DNA from: Litoribacter ruber
GTDB taxonomy: Bacteria; Bacteroidota; Bacteroidia; Cytophagales; Cyclobacteriaceae
Length of the DNA stretch: 64,000 bases
Assembly (NCBI RefSeq): GCF_018500185.1
Contig: NZ_JAHBGI010000004.1
Span: forward strand, 1-64,000
Reading direction: 5' to 3'
Shown one piece after another: positions 41,025 to 50,021 of this stretch. The notes beneath the pieces were generated by a model, which was not told where the DNA came from, searched no databases, and worked only from the letters and a program-made list of their open reading frames with translations. Made by a program: the position numbers and the translations under genes. Numbering within the stretch: position 1 is the stretch's first letter; every line of letters begins with the position of its first letter.

Positions 41025-42305
41025 TTATTGATTTATAGTGGTTTTATAGGTGTCTATGACTTTTTTGGCCACATGTTCCCATTTTAATTTCTTTAATTCC
41101 TGACTTCCAAGTTCCTTGAACATCCTGGAAATGCCTTCGTAATGAAGCAGGGCAAAGATGGAGTCCGCCATGGAATCGATATCCCAGAAGTCCACCTTGA
41201 TCGCATTGTGCAATACCTCTGCCACCCCCGACTGCTTGGATATAATCACCGGGGTATTGTGCCTCACCGCCTCTAGGGGTGAAATCCCGAAAGGTTCGGA
41301 AACAGATGGCATCACATACACATCCGAAATGGCAAACATTTCATCCACATCGGCACCTTTTAGAAATCCGGTGAAATGGAATTTGGTGCTGATGCGGAGC
41401 TCGGCCACCCGTGAGATCATCCTGTGGAGGAGATCGCCCGATCCCGCCATCACAAACCTGACATTGGGATCACGTTTTATTACTTTGTTTGCGGCTTCAA
41501 TGAAGTATTCCGGTCCTTTTTGGAAAGTAACCCTTCCGAGAAAGGTCACGATTTTTTCGGGGACTTTTTTTCGCGCGTTGTGCTGTATGATGCTGGTGTC
41601 CATCACCGCGTTATGAATCACGGTGATTTTGTCAGGAGAAATCCCGTAACGGCTGATAATGGTGTTTTTGGTCAGCTGGCTGACAGCCAAAATGTGGTCG
41701 GCAGCTTCCATTCCAGCCCTTTCTATATCGTAAACTTTCTGGTTGACATGCTCACCAGATCGGTCAAATTCCGTGGCGTGAACGTGTGCGATCAGTGGTT
41801 TGCCGCTGATCTGCTTGGCTGCAATCCCCGCAGGAAAGGCCAGCCAGTCGTGGGCATGTATGATATCGTGGTCCTTGTTCTTGGAGATTTGAGCCGCTAC
41901 CAGTGCATAGCGCGAAACTTCCATAAACAGGTCTTTTCCATACTTTCCGCTGAAGGAATATTTTTGGGCAAATACACTATCCTCTACATCAAAATGGTCA
42001 TGTTCACTATAATCAGTGAATTTGGTGAATTCTTCGGGCCCCAAGTAGGGGACAAGGAAAGAGCTGACCTCCATATACGTGAGATTTTTCCAGACCTCTT
42101 GAAATCTCCTCTCCCGATAGTCGATTTCAATGTCACTGGCATTGACAAAATCAGCTACCGGATCTTCATCGCCCCAGAGTTTGGGTACAACAAAAATAAT
42201 TTCTTGGTTATTGTGCATCATCCCTTTGACCAGACCGTAACATGCGGTACCGAGTCCTCCGGATATATGAGGCGGAAATTCCCAACCAAACATTAATACT
42301 TTCAT
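41025..42305 (-). CDS. GT4 glycosyltransferase, glycogen synthase-like
   Basis: A 426-residue enzyme when started at MKVLMFGWEFPPHISGGLG (42305); an ATG at 42350 would add 15 residues without family character. The N-terminal GT-B motif (PPHISGGLGTACYG, about 11-24), the GRVTFQKGPEYFIEA segment, and the E-x7-E box SVSEPFGISPLEA (about 345) are visible. Family members polymerise glucose from nucleotide sugars. It sits between the debranching enzyme and GH57 genes, matching the glycogen cluster seen in Bacteroides. Activity is inferred from context. Confidence 0.88.
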   Translation of the reverse strand: MKVLMFGWEFPPHISGGLGTACYGLVKGMMHNNQEIIFVVPKLWGDEDPVADFVNASDIEIDYRERRFQEVWKNLTYMEVSSFLVPYLGPEEFTKFTDYSEHDHFDVEDSVFAQKYSFSGKYGKDLFMEVSRYALVAAQISKNKDHDIIHAHDWLAFPAGIAAKQISGKPLIAHVHATEFDRSGEHVNQKVYDIERAGMEAADHILAVSQLTKNTIISRYGISPDKITVIHNAVMDTSIIQHNARKKVPEKIVTFLGRVTFQKGPEYFIEAANKVIKRDPNVRFVMAGSGDLLHRMISRVAELRISTKFHFTGFLKGADVDEMFAISDVYVMPSVSEPFGISPLEAVRHNTPVIISKQSGVAEVLHNAIKVDFWDIDSMADSIFALLHYEGISRMFKELGSQELKKLKWEHVAKKVIDTYKTTINQ

Positions 42306-42364
42306 GCGTTTCGGGTTAAGTGGCTCCATGAATGCCCTTGAGGGTGGCAAGGGGATTCAAAAAA

Positions 42365-44281
42365 TTAAAGTTTATTGACTAGATGCATCATCCTGAGCAT
42401 TTCTCCCACACTCCAGGCTTGGGATATTGCTCCTTTTGGACGGTGGGGCGGATCGCCGTCGTAGATTTCCGCGACGGTGCCCACGCCATATTGGGTCATC
42501 ACCTCATCAAAAGCCGTGATGGTTTTTTCGATAAGGTTTTTGCCTTTATCTCCGTGGATGCGTAGATAGCCTTCCATAAAATGACCGAGCAACCAGGGCC
42601 AAACTGTGCCTTGATGGTATGCGTTGTCCCGTTGATACTGATTGCCTTGATAATATCCTTTGTAACGGGGATCGTCAGGGGCAAGGGTTCTCAATCCGCG
42701 GGTGGTAAGCAGTTTTGCCCGGGCCGTTTCCAGAATTGAATCGTTTTGAAAGTCAGATAGGGCTCTGAAAGGCAGCGAGGTGGCAAAAATCATATTGGGC
42801 CTGATGGACCAATCTTTCTCCTCTCCATTGACTACATCTGCCAAATAACCTTTTCGATCATCCCAAAAGTTTTCCTCAAAGGAGTTTCTGACTTTTTGTG
42901 CAAGTTCGTTAATGTTTTCTTCTCCGGAAAGAGAATAGTAAAAACAAAGTGCATTGTACCAAAGTGCGTTGATCTCAACTGGGCAACCGATCCTCGGTGT
43001 CACGGGGCCGTCGTCGGTCACAGCGTCCATCCAGGTGAGGGCTTTGCCTTCCTCCCCTCCGCAAAGCAAACCGTTTTCCAATACACGAATGTTGAAATCA
43101 GTTCCCGATATGAAGCCATCGATGATTTGCTTCATGTATTTGAGGTGTTTATCCTTGATTGTAGCTTCGTCTTCAGTGAAAATGACATATTGCTGCAATG
43201 CCCAAAAATACCATAACGGCGCATCCAGGGAATTCATGTTGGTATCCACACCGCTACCCACATTGGGGAATAAGGGGCCCTTCATGTCTCTGGTCATGGT
43301 TTCCATGATTTCAAGGAAGGTTTCTTTTTGGCCCAAAGTAAGGGTGAGGCCTGGTGCTGCTATAAATGTATCCCTGCCCCACCAGCCAAACCAGGGGAAG
43401 CCTGCAATGACATGGGTTTTTCCATCCCTTTTGGCAATAAATTGGCCTGCTGAATTTTTAAGGCAGTTTGCAAAATTGTTTCTCGGGAACCTTCTGGCTA
43501 CTTCTTTTTCGAAGGACTGTTTTCTGGTGGCCGCTTTGGCTTCCTGGAGACCCGCCGAAAATATAACGGGCTCATCCTTGGTGATCTCTACCTCAAAATA
43601 ACCTGGCACATAGAGATCCTCATGATAATCATAGCCCCTTTCCCTTTCGCGGATATACTCAATGTCGTAATACCAATCCGGGGCGGGCACAAATTCATTT
43701 TTCTTCGAAAGCTGTAAATAAAGTGGATCGTAGGCATCGTATAGCCTAAACACGACACCCTGGTCAGCTTTTTTATATTTTTTGTTTAAATAGGTATTGG
43801 CCTTGGATAGACTGTGGTGGCCACGGAACGCCAAAAACGGCTGGAGCCTCAACTTGGTAGGGCTGTGTGCCTCCAAAAGTGTGTACCTGATCATCACCCG
43901 GTCCCGGTTGGAATCCAGGATGATTTCCTTTTGCAACAAAACACCCCCAACCCTATAAGTAAGCTTCGGGATGGGTTCGGTATCAAAATCCTCTAGGTAT
44001 TTATGTCCGCGCGGGGAATAAGTGCCCGGGTATTTGGCAATTCCAAGGTTGAAACTGGCTCCGTGCTGCACCACCGTCTCATGGACATTGGATAGCATTA
44101 CATGGTGCTGGGAATCTATTTGGGGTTGCGGGGCGACCAGGAGACCGTGATATTTTCTGGTGTTGCAGCCAATAATGGTAGAATTGGTGTAACAGCCGGA
44201 TTTGTTGGCCCGGATAATTTCTTTCTCCAAAGAATAATTCAAATTGATAAGTTGAGTCTTATCAAAGTGTATGTAGCTCAT
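42365..44281 (-). CDS. Glycogen debranching enzyme (amylo-alpha-1,6-glucosidase family)
   Basis: A 638-residue cytoplasmic enzyme that removes alpha-1,6 branches. The N-terminal domain (SGCYTNSTIIGCNTRKYHGLL, about 29-49) is followed by a (alpha/alpha)6 catalytic domain with PWFGWWGRDTFIAAPGL (about 298), TWMDAVTDDGPVTPR, YHQGTVWPW (about 568) and SQAWSVGEMLRM near the end. It is the first gene of the unit with GT4 and GH57. A conserved-looking small ORF (44385-44531) with its own terminator lies upstream. Confidence 0.92.
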   Translation of the reverse strand: MSYIHFDKTQLINLNYSLEKEIIRANKSGCYTNSTIIGCNTRKYHGLLVAPQPQIDSQHHVMLSNVHETVVQHGASFNLGIAKYPGTYSPRGHKYLEDFDTEPIPKLTYRVGGVLLQKEIILDSNRDRVMIRYTLLEAHSPTKLRLQPFLAFRGHHSLSKANTYLNKKYKKADQGVVFRLYDAYDPLYLQLSKKNEFVPAPDWYYDIEYIRERERGYDYHEDLYVPGYFEVEITKDEPVIFSAGLQEAKAATRKQSFEKEVARRFPRNNFANCLKNSAGQFIAKRDGKTHVIAGFPWFGWWGRDTFIAAPGLTLTLGQKETFLEIMETMTRDMKGPLFPNVGSGVDTNMNSLDAPLWYFWALQQYVIFTEDEATIKDKHLKYMKQIIDGFISGTDFNIRVLENGLLCGGEEGKALTWMDAVTDDGPVTPRIGCPVEINALWYNALCFYYSLSGEENINELAQKVRNSFEENFWDDRKGYLADVVNGEEKDWSIRPNMIFATSLPFRALSDFQNDSILETARAKLLTTRGLRTLAPDDPRYKGYYQGNQYQRDNAYHQGTVWPWLLGHFMEGYLRIHGDKGKNLIEKTITAFDEVMTQYGVGTVAEIYDGDPPHRPKGAISQAWSVGEMLRMMHLVNKL

Positions 44282-44352
44282 AGGTTAGTGGTTTGATACT
44301 GTTTGTATAACCATAAAAATACCTTTTTGTGGGGGAAAGAAAAACAAAAGCG

Positions 44353-44380
44353 CAAAAAAAAGACCATCCGGAGATGGTCT
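44353..44380 (-). terminator. Terminator of the 48-residue ORF
   Basis: AGACCATC (44361-44368) pairs with GATGGTCT (44373-44380), with an A-run on the left giving T's on the minus strand. It sits 4 bases past the stop of the small ORF. Confidence 0.8.
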
Positions 44381-44384
44381 AATG

Positions 44385-44531
44385 TTATTGGGCTACTGAT
44401 GTTGAGTCTTTTTGCAGTTCCTCCCAATTGCGGAGGGATTCGTCGAACTTGTTTAAATACAGGTTAATAAAACGCAAATCCACAGGTTTCACCTTGGGAA
44501 ATACGGGCGAAGATTTAAATAATGTAAACAT
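44385..44531 (-). CDS. Small ORF, 48 residues, unknown function
   Basis: Translates to a 48-residue protein starting MFTLFKSSPVF and ending STSVAQ, with a central KPVDLRFINLYLNKFDES and a helical, charged NWEELQKD tail. It has no signal or membrane segment. A terminator starts right after its stop, and tRNA-His lies upstream on the same strand, so it sits in its own transcription unit. The protein-like composition supports coding, but there is no known family. Confidence 0.6.
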   Translation of the reverse strand: MFTLFKSSPVFPKVKPVDLRFINLYLNKFDESLRNWEELQKDSTSVAQ

Positions 44532-44600
44532 TGCCGATTATTGGTTTAATTTAAGTCACAGAGAACAATTAAAATGCCAACAAAATTAATTGCCGGGCTG

Positions 44601-44634
44601 AAAAAAGAAAACCCCTTGAGTCGTCAAGGGGTTT
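44601..44634 (-). terminator. Terminator of tRNA-His
   Basis: AAACCCCTTGA (44609-44619) pairs with TCAAGGGGTTT (44624-44634), and the minus strand continues with a T-rich tract (A's at 44601-44610). Confidence 0.9.
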
Positions 44635-44636
44635 AG

Positions 44637-44711
44637 GGTGGAAGACCGGGTTCGAACCGGCGACCTCTGGATCCACAAACCAGCGCTCTAACCAGCTGAG
44701 CTACAACCACC
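44637..44711 (-). tRNA. tRNA-His (anticodon GTG)
   Basis: A cloverleaf on the minus strand: acceptor GTGGTTG with CTTCCAC, D-stem GCTC/GAGC, anticodon loop TTGTGGA giving anticodon GTG, and T-stem GCCGG/CCGGT with loop TTCGAAC. The extra 5' G (44711) and the C at position 73 (44637) are the histidine identity pair. The acceptor stem has two T-T mismatches and the top of the anticodon stem one. No encoded CCA is visible. Confidence 0.92.
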
Positions 44712-44793
44712 GTTTGAAGTCTTTTTCAGAAACTGTTTCCTGAATGGATTGCAAAGGTAGTATTTTGATATATTCGATGCAATAGCCAGGAAG

Positions 44794-46134
44794 TTATTTT
44801 CTTGAAAATTTTAATCTTTCTCCCATTTTCTCTTCATGAAATATGCCGTTTTCGTACGCCAAGTGCCCGGAAACGATCGTATGGGTCACTCTTGACTTGA
44901 AAGTTTGTCCTTCAAAAGGTGACCAGCCGCATTTGGAAAGCACGTTTTCGGCTGTTACTTCCCATGGGTTGTCCAGGTCCACCAATACCAAGTCGGCATG
45001 GAAGCTTGGACGGATATAGCCCCGTTTTTCCACTTCGAAAAGAATAGCAGGATGGTGACACATTTTCTGGACTATGGCTTCCAGGCTGATTTTCTTCTGA
45101 TGGTACATTTCCAGCATGGCCACTAGGCTGTGCTGAACCAAGGGACCTCCTGATGGGGCATTGGCATATTTGTTGGCTTTTTCCTCTTTGGTGTGGGGGG
45201 CATGGTCGGTGGCGATCACATCGATTCGGTTGTCCAGTACGCCTTTGAGGATTTCATCTCGGTCGGCGGCACTTTTTACCGCAGGGTTCCATTTGATGAG
45301 CGTGCCTTTTTCATCATAATCCTCATCGGTAAACCATAAATGGTGCACACAGGCCTCTGCAGTGATTCTTTTTTCTTCCAAAGGAATGGTGTTGTCAAAT
45401 AGACTGACCTCTTTGGCGGTGCTGATATGGAGGATGTGCAACTTTGTTCCGTGTTTACGCGCCAAGTCTACTACTTTCTTCGAGGCATCATAGCATGCTT
45501 CTGCCGAACGGATCAAGGGGTGGTATTTGATGGGGATATCTTCCCCAAATTCTTGCTGGTATTTTTTAAAATTGGCCCTGATGATATCATCATTTTCGCT
45601 GTGGGTGGCGATTAAGATGGGGCTTTTTTCAAAGATCTTTTCCAAAGTTTCCAGATTGTCCACCAGCATATTGCCGGTGGAGGAGCCCTGAAAAACTTTT
45701 ATTCCACAAACATTCTGGGGGTCTACTTTCAACAGTTCATCCAGGTTGTCATTGGTGGCCCCCAGATAAAAAGAGTAATTGGCCAGGGAAGTTTGGGAAG
45801 CGATTTTATATTTCTCCTCCAGCAGTTCAATGGTGGTGGACTGGGGGACGGTATTGGGCATTTCCATGTAGGAAGTGATCCCTCCGGCCACGGCGGCCCT
45901 GCTTTCTGTTTTGATATCTGCTTTATGGGTAAGTCCCGGCTCCCTGAAATGCACCTGGTCGTCAATGATGCCCGGGAGGAGGTATTTGCCCTTGGCGTCA
46001 ATATGGATGTCGGCTTCATGCTCGCTGAGGTCACCCCCGGCTACAAAGATGAGCCCGTCCCTTACCAATACGTCTCCTAGGGATATCTGTCCTTCATTTA
46101 CTATATTTGCATTTGTTATTAAGATGCTTTTCAT
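44794..46134 (-). CDS. pyrC: Dihydroorotase
   Basis: A 446-residue amidohydrolase that closes carbamoyl aspartate to dihydroorotate in pyrimidine synthesis. Key segments are DDQVHFREPG (about 58-67), MEMPNTVPQ, GIKVFQGSS with the usual carbamylated Lys (about 150), a His in ATHSEND, a His in LHILHIST, and IATDHAPHTKEEK (about 308). In the first metal motif the usual D-x-H-x-H reads D-D-Q-V-H, so the first His is Gln. The enzyme diverges from the DEAD-box gene across a 70-base gap. Confidence 0.92.
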   Translation of the reverse strand: MKSILITNANIVNEGQISLGDVLVRDGLIFVAGGDLSEHEADIHIDAKGKYLLPGIIDDQVHFREPGLTHKADIKTESRAAVAGGITSYMEMPNTVPQSTTIELLEEKYKIASQTSLANYSFYLGATNDNLDELLKVDPQNVCGIKVFQGSSTGNMLVDNLETLEKIFEKSPILIATHSENDDIIRANFKKYQQEFGEDIPIKYHPLIRSAEACYDASKKVVDLARKHGTKLHILHISTAKEVSLFDNTIPLEEKRITAEACVHHLWFTDEDYDEKGTLIKWNPAVKSAADRDEILKGVLDNRIDVIATDHAPHTKEEKANKYANAPSGGPLVQHSLVAMLEMYHQKKISLEAIVQKMCHHPAILFEVEKRGYIRPSFHADLVLVDLDNPWEVTAENVLSKCGWSPFEGQTFKSRVTHTIVSGHLAYENGIFHEEKMGERLKFSRK

Positions 46135-46204
46135 AGGTTTTGAACTTACTTATGGAATTTCTGCTTTTAATATTTCTCAAATTGTATCCTTAAAAATAGT
46201 AAAC

Positions 46205-47572
46205 ATGTCGGACAGCCCCGTAAGTTTTGAAGAATTTAAATTAAATAAGCAGCTTTTGGAAGCTGTCCGGGAGGCAGGTTTTGAAAAACCCACACCTATC
46301 CAGGCTAAGGCCATCCCGTTGGCACTAGCCGGGCATGATGTTTTAGGGATCGCCCAAACGGGCACCGGGAAGACGGCCGCCTATGTGCTTCCTATTCTGA
46401 TGAAAATCAAATATGCGCAAGGGATGCATCCCCGAGCGCTGGTGTTGGCGCCCACACGGGAGCTGGTGATGCAGATTGAGGAAGCTATCCTGCAGTTTGG
46501 CAAATACACGGACCTGAGGTACGTGTGTCTGTATGGCGGAATAGGCCCCACCACCCAAATTGAAAAAATCCAACAAGGAGTGGACGTGATCGTATCCACG
46601 CCCGGGAGATTTGTGGACCTATACAGCAGGGGGGCGATTTTTGTCAAGGAGATCAAAACCATGGTGATGGATGAAGCCGACAAGATGATGGATATGGGCT
46701 TTATGCGCCAGATCCGGTCTATACTTGAGATCCTGCCCGTAAAAAGGCAAAACCTGTTGTTTTCCGCCACCTTTGCTGACAAGGTGGAGATCCTTAGTCA
46801 GGAATTTCTGGAGTTTCCCGAGCGGATAGAAGTGGCTCCCCAGGCGACCACGGCAGAAACCATCGATCAGGTAAAATATCTGGTGCCCAACATCAAAACC
46901 AAGATCAACCTGCTGGAGCATATCCTCCAAGGCGAGGAAGTGAAGAGGGCGATGATTTTTACCAAATCCAGGAAAAATGCCGAGGAGGTATTTAATTATA
47001 TAGAAAGGAAAAAGCTGGGAGAAGTGCGGGTGATCCATGCCAACAAGGGGCAGAATACCCGCATCAATTCCATGGAGCAGTTTAAGGCAGGGGATATCCG
47101 GATCCTGGTGGCAACAGATGTGGCTTCTAGGGGGCTGGATATTTCCATGGTGAGCCATGTGATCAATTTTGATGTGCCATTGATCTACGAGGATTACGTG
47201 CACAGGATCGGGCGTACGGGACGTGCGGAGCAGGAAGGAAAGGCCATCACCTTTGTGAATCCTGTGGAGGAATTTCATTTTGAAAAGATCGAAGAGATCA
47301 TCAGGATGCCGGTGCCGGAAAGCCACATTCCAGCGGAAGTGACGGTAGTGGATACGCCGTTTTCAGAAAAACAGGCTTATGCCAGGGAGATTGACAACCA
47401 GAAGAAAAAAGCGGATCCGGATTACCTGGGCGCCTTCCATGAGAAAAAGGCCAGGCCGAAAACCAATCCCCATGAAAAGCCGGCAGCCGATCCAAGAAAG
47501 CATCAGCGCCAAAAAGCCAAGAAAAACCGTAACCAGATGAAAACCCAGGGTAAGAATAAAAAACGGTCATAA
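46205..47572 (+). CDS. DEAD-box ATP-dependent RNA helicase
   Basis: A 455-residue RNA helicase. The start at ATG 46205 (MSDSPVSFEEFKLNKQLLEA) is the family start; the ORF extends to 45875, but that part overlaps pyrC and is not helicase-like. Motifs: Q motif PTPIQAKA, Walker A QTGTGKT (51-57), PTRELVMQI, DEAD (about 158), SAT, and HRIGRTGR (about 325). The C-terminal 60 residues are basic (KKKADPDYLGAF to KNRNQMK), typical of RNA-binding tails. It is monocistronic, with a strong terminator. Confidence 0.93.
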   Translation: MSDSPVSFEEFKLNKQLLEAVREAGFEKPTPIQAKAIPLALAGHDVLGIAQTGTGKTAAYVLPILMKIKYAQGMHPRALVLAPTRELVMQIEEAILQFGKYTDLRYVCLYGGIGPTTQIEKIQQGVDVIVSTPGRFVDLYSRGAIFVKEIKTMVMDEADKMMDMGFMRQIRSILEILPVKRQNLLFSATFADKVEILSQEFLEFPERIEVAPQATTAETIDQVKYLVPNIKTKINLLEHILQGEEVKRAMIFTKSRKNAEEVFNYIERKKLGEVRVIHANKGQNTRINSMEQFKAGDIRILVATDVASRGLDISMVSHVINFDVPLIYEDYVHRIGRTGRAEQEGKAITFVNPVEEFHFEKIEEIIRMPVPESHIPAEVTVVDTPFSEKQAYAREIDNQKKKADPDYLGAFHEKKARPKTNPHEKPAADPRKHQRQKAKKNRNQMKTQGKNKKRS

Positions 47573-47578
47573 TATTGA

Positions 47579-47607
47579 GAAGCTCCACTTGTGGAGCTTT
47601 TTTTTAT
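47579..47607 (+). terminator. Terminator of the DEAD-box gene
   Basis: AAGCTCCAC pairs with GTGGAGCTT with a two-base loop (47580-47599), followed by a run of eight T's. Confidence 0.88.
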
Positions 47608-47682
47608 GAGCTAGGTCATTTTTTTAAGACTTGCATGTGGCTACTTTTACTTATATTTAAATGAGCTTCAACTTATCAGGTC

Positions 47683-48771
47683 ATGAATCTATTAAGGAAA
47701 ATTTTTTTGCTTGGATGCTGTCTGGGATTTTTTGTTTCCTGTGGAGAAAATTATGAGAAGGCAACGGTAAAAAGAGGCAATATTTCCGAATCCGTATATG
47801 CTTCCGGGATAGTCAAAAGCCTTGGGCAATACCAGGCCTATGCCACGGTGTCAGGGCTGGTCGATGAAGTGTATGCCCAGGAAGGCGATACCGTGAAAAT
47901 AGGCGATCCTATTATTTCTATCTATAATGAGTCGGGGAGGTTAAACAGGGAAAGCGCCGAGCTTGCCAGGGCCTATGCCGACCGGCAGGCTAACCAGAGC
48001 CGGTTGAGAGACTTGGAAATCGCCGTGGAGCTAGCGAAGAGCCAATTGGAGAATGATTCTCTGATGCTGGAAAGGCAAAAGAGACTGAGAAGCCAGGGGG
48101 TGGGCACGGAAACCGAAATGGAAAGGCGCGAACTAAACTTCAGGAATTCTGCCACCCAATACCAGTCCAGTAAAATCCGGTACCAAGAACTCAAGCGTGA
48201 AATCGATTTTCAGGACAGGCAGGCCTACCAAAACTTAAAAATCAGTAGGGCAATGGAGGATGATTTTTTGGTGACCTCACGTGTGGATGGGGTGGTGTTT
48301 TCTATGCTAAGAGAGAAAGGGGAGCTGGTCTCTCCACAGACGCCCTTAGCGGTGCTTGGCCAGGCGGGTAAATATTTTCTCGAATTGCAGGTGGATGAAT
48401 ATGATATTGTAAAAGTCCGCACCGGGCAAAAAGTATTTGTTAGCATGGACAGCTACAGGGGGCAGACCTTTGAAGCGATAGTCACCAAGATCAACCCCAT
48501 TCTTAATCAGGCAAGCAAAAGTTTTACAGTGGAGGCGGTCTTTACCAAGGAGCCCGAGCAGCTTTTCCCCTTTCTGACTTTGGAGGCCAATATTTTGATA
48601 AAGGAAAGCAAGGAAGCTTTGCTGGTCCCTAGAAATTTTATCCATCAGGACAACTATGTGGTCACGGAGCAAAAGGATACCTTGGAAGTGAGATTGGGCA
48701 TCAGGGATTTTCAGATGGCGGAATTGATAGAAGGGGTGGAGGAAGGGACAAAACTCATCAGAAGACCATGA
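47683..48771 (+). CDS. Periplasmic adaptor lipoprotein of an ABC export system (MFP/HlyD-like)
   Basis: A 362-residue lipoprotein (lipobox FVSC, Cys20). After an N-terminal strand (KATVKRGNISESVYASG) comes a split biotinyl-lipoyl-like domain (ATVSGLVDEVYAQEGDTVKIGDP, then DFLVTSRVDGVVFSMLREKGELV) with a coiled-coil hairpin between (about 86-190, rich in R/E/L). This is the MacA-type adaptor architecture. Its stop overlaps the permease start by 4 bases (ATGA), so the three-gene unit is translationally coupled. Confidence 0.88.
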   Translation: MNLLRKIFLLGCCLGFFVSCGENYEKATVKRGNISESVYASGIVKSLGQYQAYATVSGLVDEVYAQEGDTVKIGDPIISIYNESGRLNRESAELARAYADRQANQSRLRDLEIAVELAKSQLENDSLMLERQKRLRSQGVGTETEMERRELNFRNSATQYQSSKIRYQELKREIDFQDRQAYQNLKISRAMEDDFLVTSRVDGVVFSMLREKGELVSPQTPLAVLGQAGKYFLELQVDEYDIVKVRTGQKVFVSMDSYRGQTFEAIVTKINPILNQASKSFTVEAVFTKEPEQLFPFLTLEANILIKESKEALLVPRNFIHQDNYVVTEQKDTLEVRLGIRDFQMAELIEGVEEGTKLIRRP

Positions 48772-50021
48772 AATGGGGCCTGATTACCGAACTTGCCTGG
48801 GCCTTGATGGTGGCCAGGGGGAAGCAGACCATTGTTGCCGGAGTGGGGGTGGTATTTAGCATCACCATGTTTGTGGCGCTACTTGGTTTCATGAATGGTC
48901 TAAACTCCATGCTCGACGGGTTGATCCTTAACCGTACTCCCCACATCCGCTTTTACAATGAGGTGAAACCAAATCCAAACCAACCGATTCAGCTTTTTGA
49001 CCGGGAGACCCACCATGTGATCCGATCCATCAAACCAAGCGCTTCCAGACTGGATATACACAACAGTGGGCCGATTATGGAAAGTCTTTCCAGAGATCCG
49101 CGTGTGCTGGGAGTCACGCCAAGGATCACCGCGCAGGTGTTTTATAATGTAGGGACCATCGACATCACCGGGGTGGTCAACGGGGTGGATGTGGCCAAGG
49201 AAGCAGACCTTTTTTCATTTGAGGATTATGTGACCACTGGGAATGTGCAGGATTTAAATAATACGCTGAACAGTGTGATTCTGGGCAAGGGGGCAGCAGA
49301 CAGAATGCTAGCCGAAATCGGGGATTTGATCCAGGTGACCACTGCCCAAGGTAACCGAATGCAACTAAAGGTGGTGGGGTATTTTCAGTCAGGACTTGGG
49401 GATGTGGACAATGTACAAAGCTATGCATCAATAAATACTGTGCAAAAGATGCTGGGTGAACCGGCCTCGTACGTGACAGATATTCAGGTCAAGCTTCATG
49501 ATTTAAACCTGGCTCCCGCAATGGCAAGAGAGCTGGCAGAAGTCTACCAAGTGGATGCGGACGATATCCAAACAGTGAACGCACAATTTGAAACAGGGAC
49601 ACAAGTGCGGTCCCTGATCAGCTATGCCGTGGGAATCACCCTTTTGGTGGTGTCGGGTTTTGGTATTTATAACATCCTCAACATGATGATTTATGAGAAG
49701 ATGGATACCATTGCCATCCTGAAGGCCATTGGCTTTTCGGGCCGGGATGTCAATTTGATTTTTATCATCATTGCGCTGATCATCGGGGTTGTGGGTGGGG
49801 CTTTGGGTCTTGTATTTGGCTTCCTGGCCGGATTGGGCATCGAGCGGATTCCATTTGAAACGGAGGCCTTGCCCACCATCAAAACCTTTCCCGTAGATTT
49901 CAACCCCAAGTATTATGTGATTGCGGGAGTGTTTAGCATAGTGACCACCTATTTTGCCGGATATTTTCCAGCCAAGAAAGCCAGTAAGATTGACCCTGTG
50001 GATATCATAAGGGGGAAATAA
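48768..50021 (+). CDS. ABC transporter permease, FtsX/MacB/LolC-like
   Basis: A 417-residue permease with the family's 1 + 3 helix layout: one N-terminal helix (about 21-40, IVAGVGVVFSITMFVALLGF), a large periplasmic domain (about 45-280), and three C-terminal helices around 280, 325 and 385. The end FAGYFPAKKASKIDPVDIIRGK is typical of FtsX-like permeases. Overlaps with the adaptor and ATPase genes place it in one unit. It may export lipids, lipoproteins or small molecules; the cargo cannot be deduced. Confidence 0.9.
   Translation: MKWGLITELAWALMVARGKQTIVAGVGVVFSITMFVALLGFMNGLNSMLDGLILNRTPHIRFYNEVKPNPNQPIQLFDRETHHVIRSIKPSASRLDIHNSGPIMESLSRDPRVLGVTPRITAQVFYNVGTIDITGVVNGVDVAKEADLFSFEDYVTTGNVQDLNNTLNSVILGKGAADRMLAEIGDLIQVTTAQGNRMQLKVVGYFQSGLGDVDNVQSYASINTVQKMLGEPASYVTDIQVKLHDLNLAPAMARELAEVYQVDADDIQTVNAQFETGTQVRSLISYAVGITLLVVSGFGIYNILNMMIYEKMDTIAILKAIGFSGRDVNLIFIIIALIIGVVGGALGLVFGFLAGLGIERIPFETEALPTIKTFPVDFNPKYYVIAGVFSIVTTYFAGYFPAKKASKIDPVDIIRGK

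Noticed and set aside
42896-43601. Antisense ORFs across the glycogen debranching gene and many other genes
   Set aside because: They are reading-frame shadows of strong coding genes, with no signal peptides or family motifs of their own.
44711-44793. Second tRNA next to tRNA-His
   Set aside because: No cloverleaf can be formed from the sequence between the tRNA and the pyrC stop.
45875-46204. Longer N-terminus for the DEAD-box helicase
   Set aside because: It lies antisense over pyrC, lacks helicase character, and the ATG at 46205 gives the normal family start.
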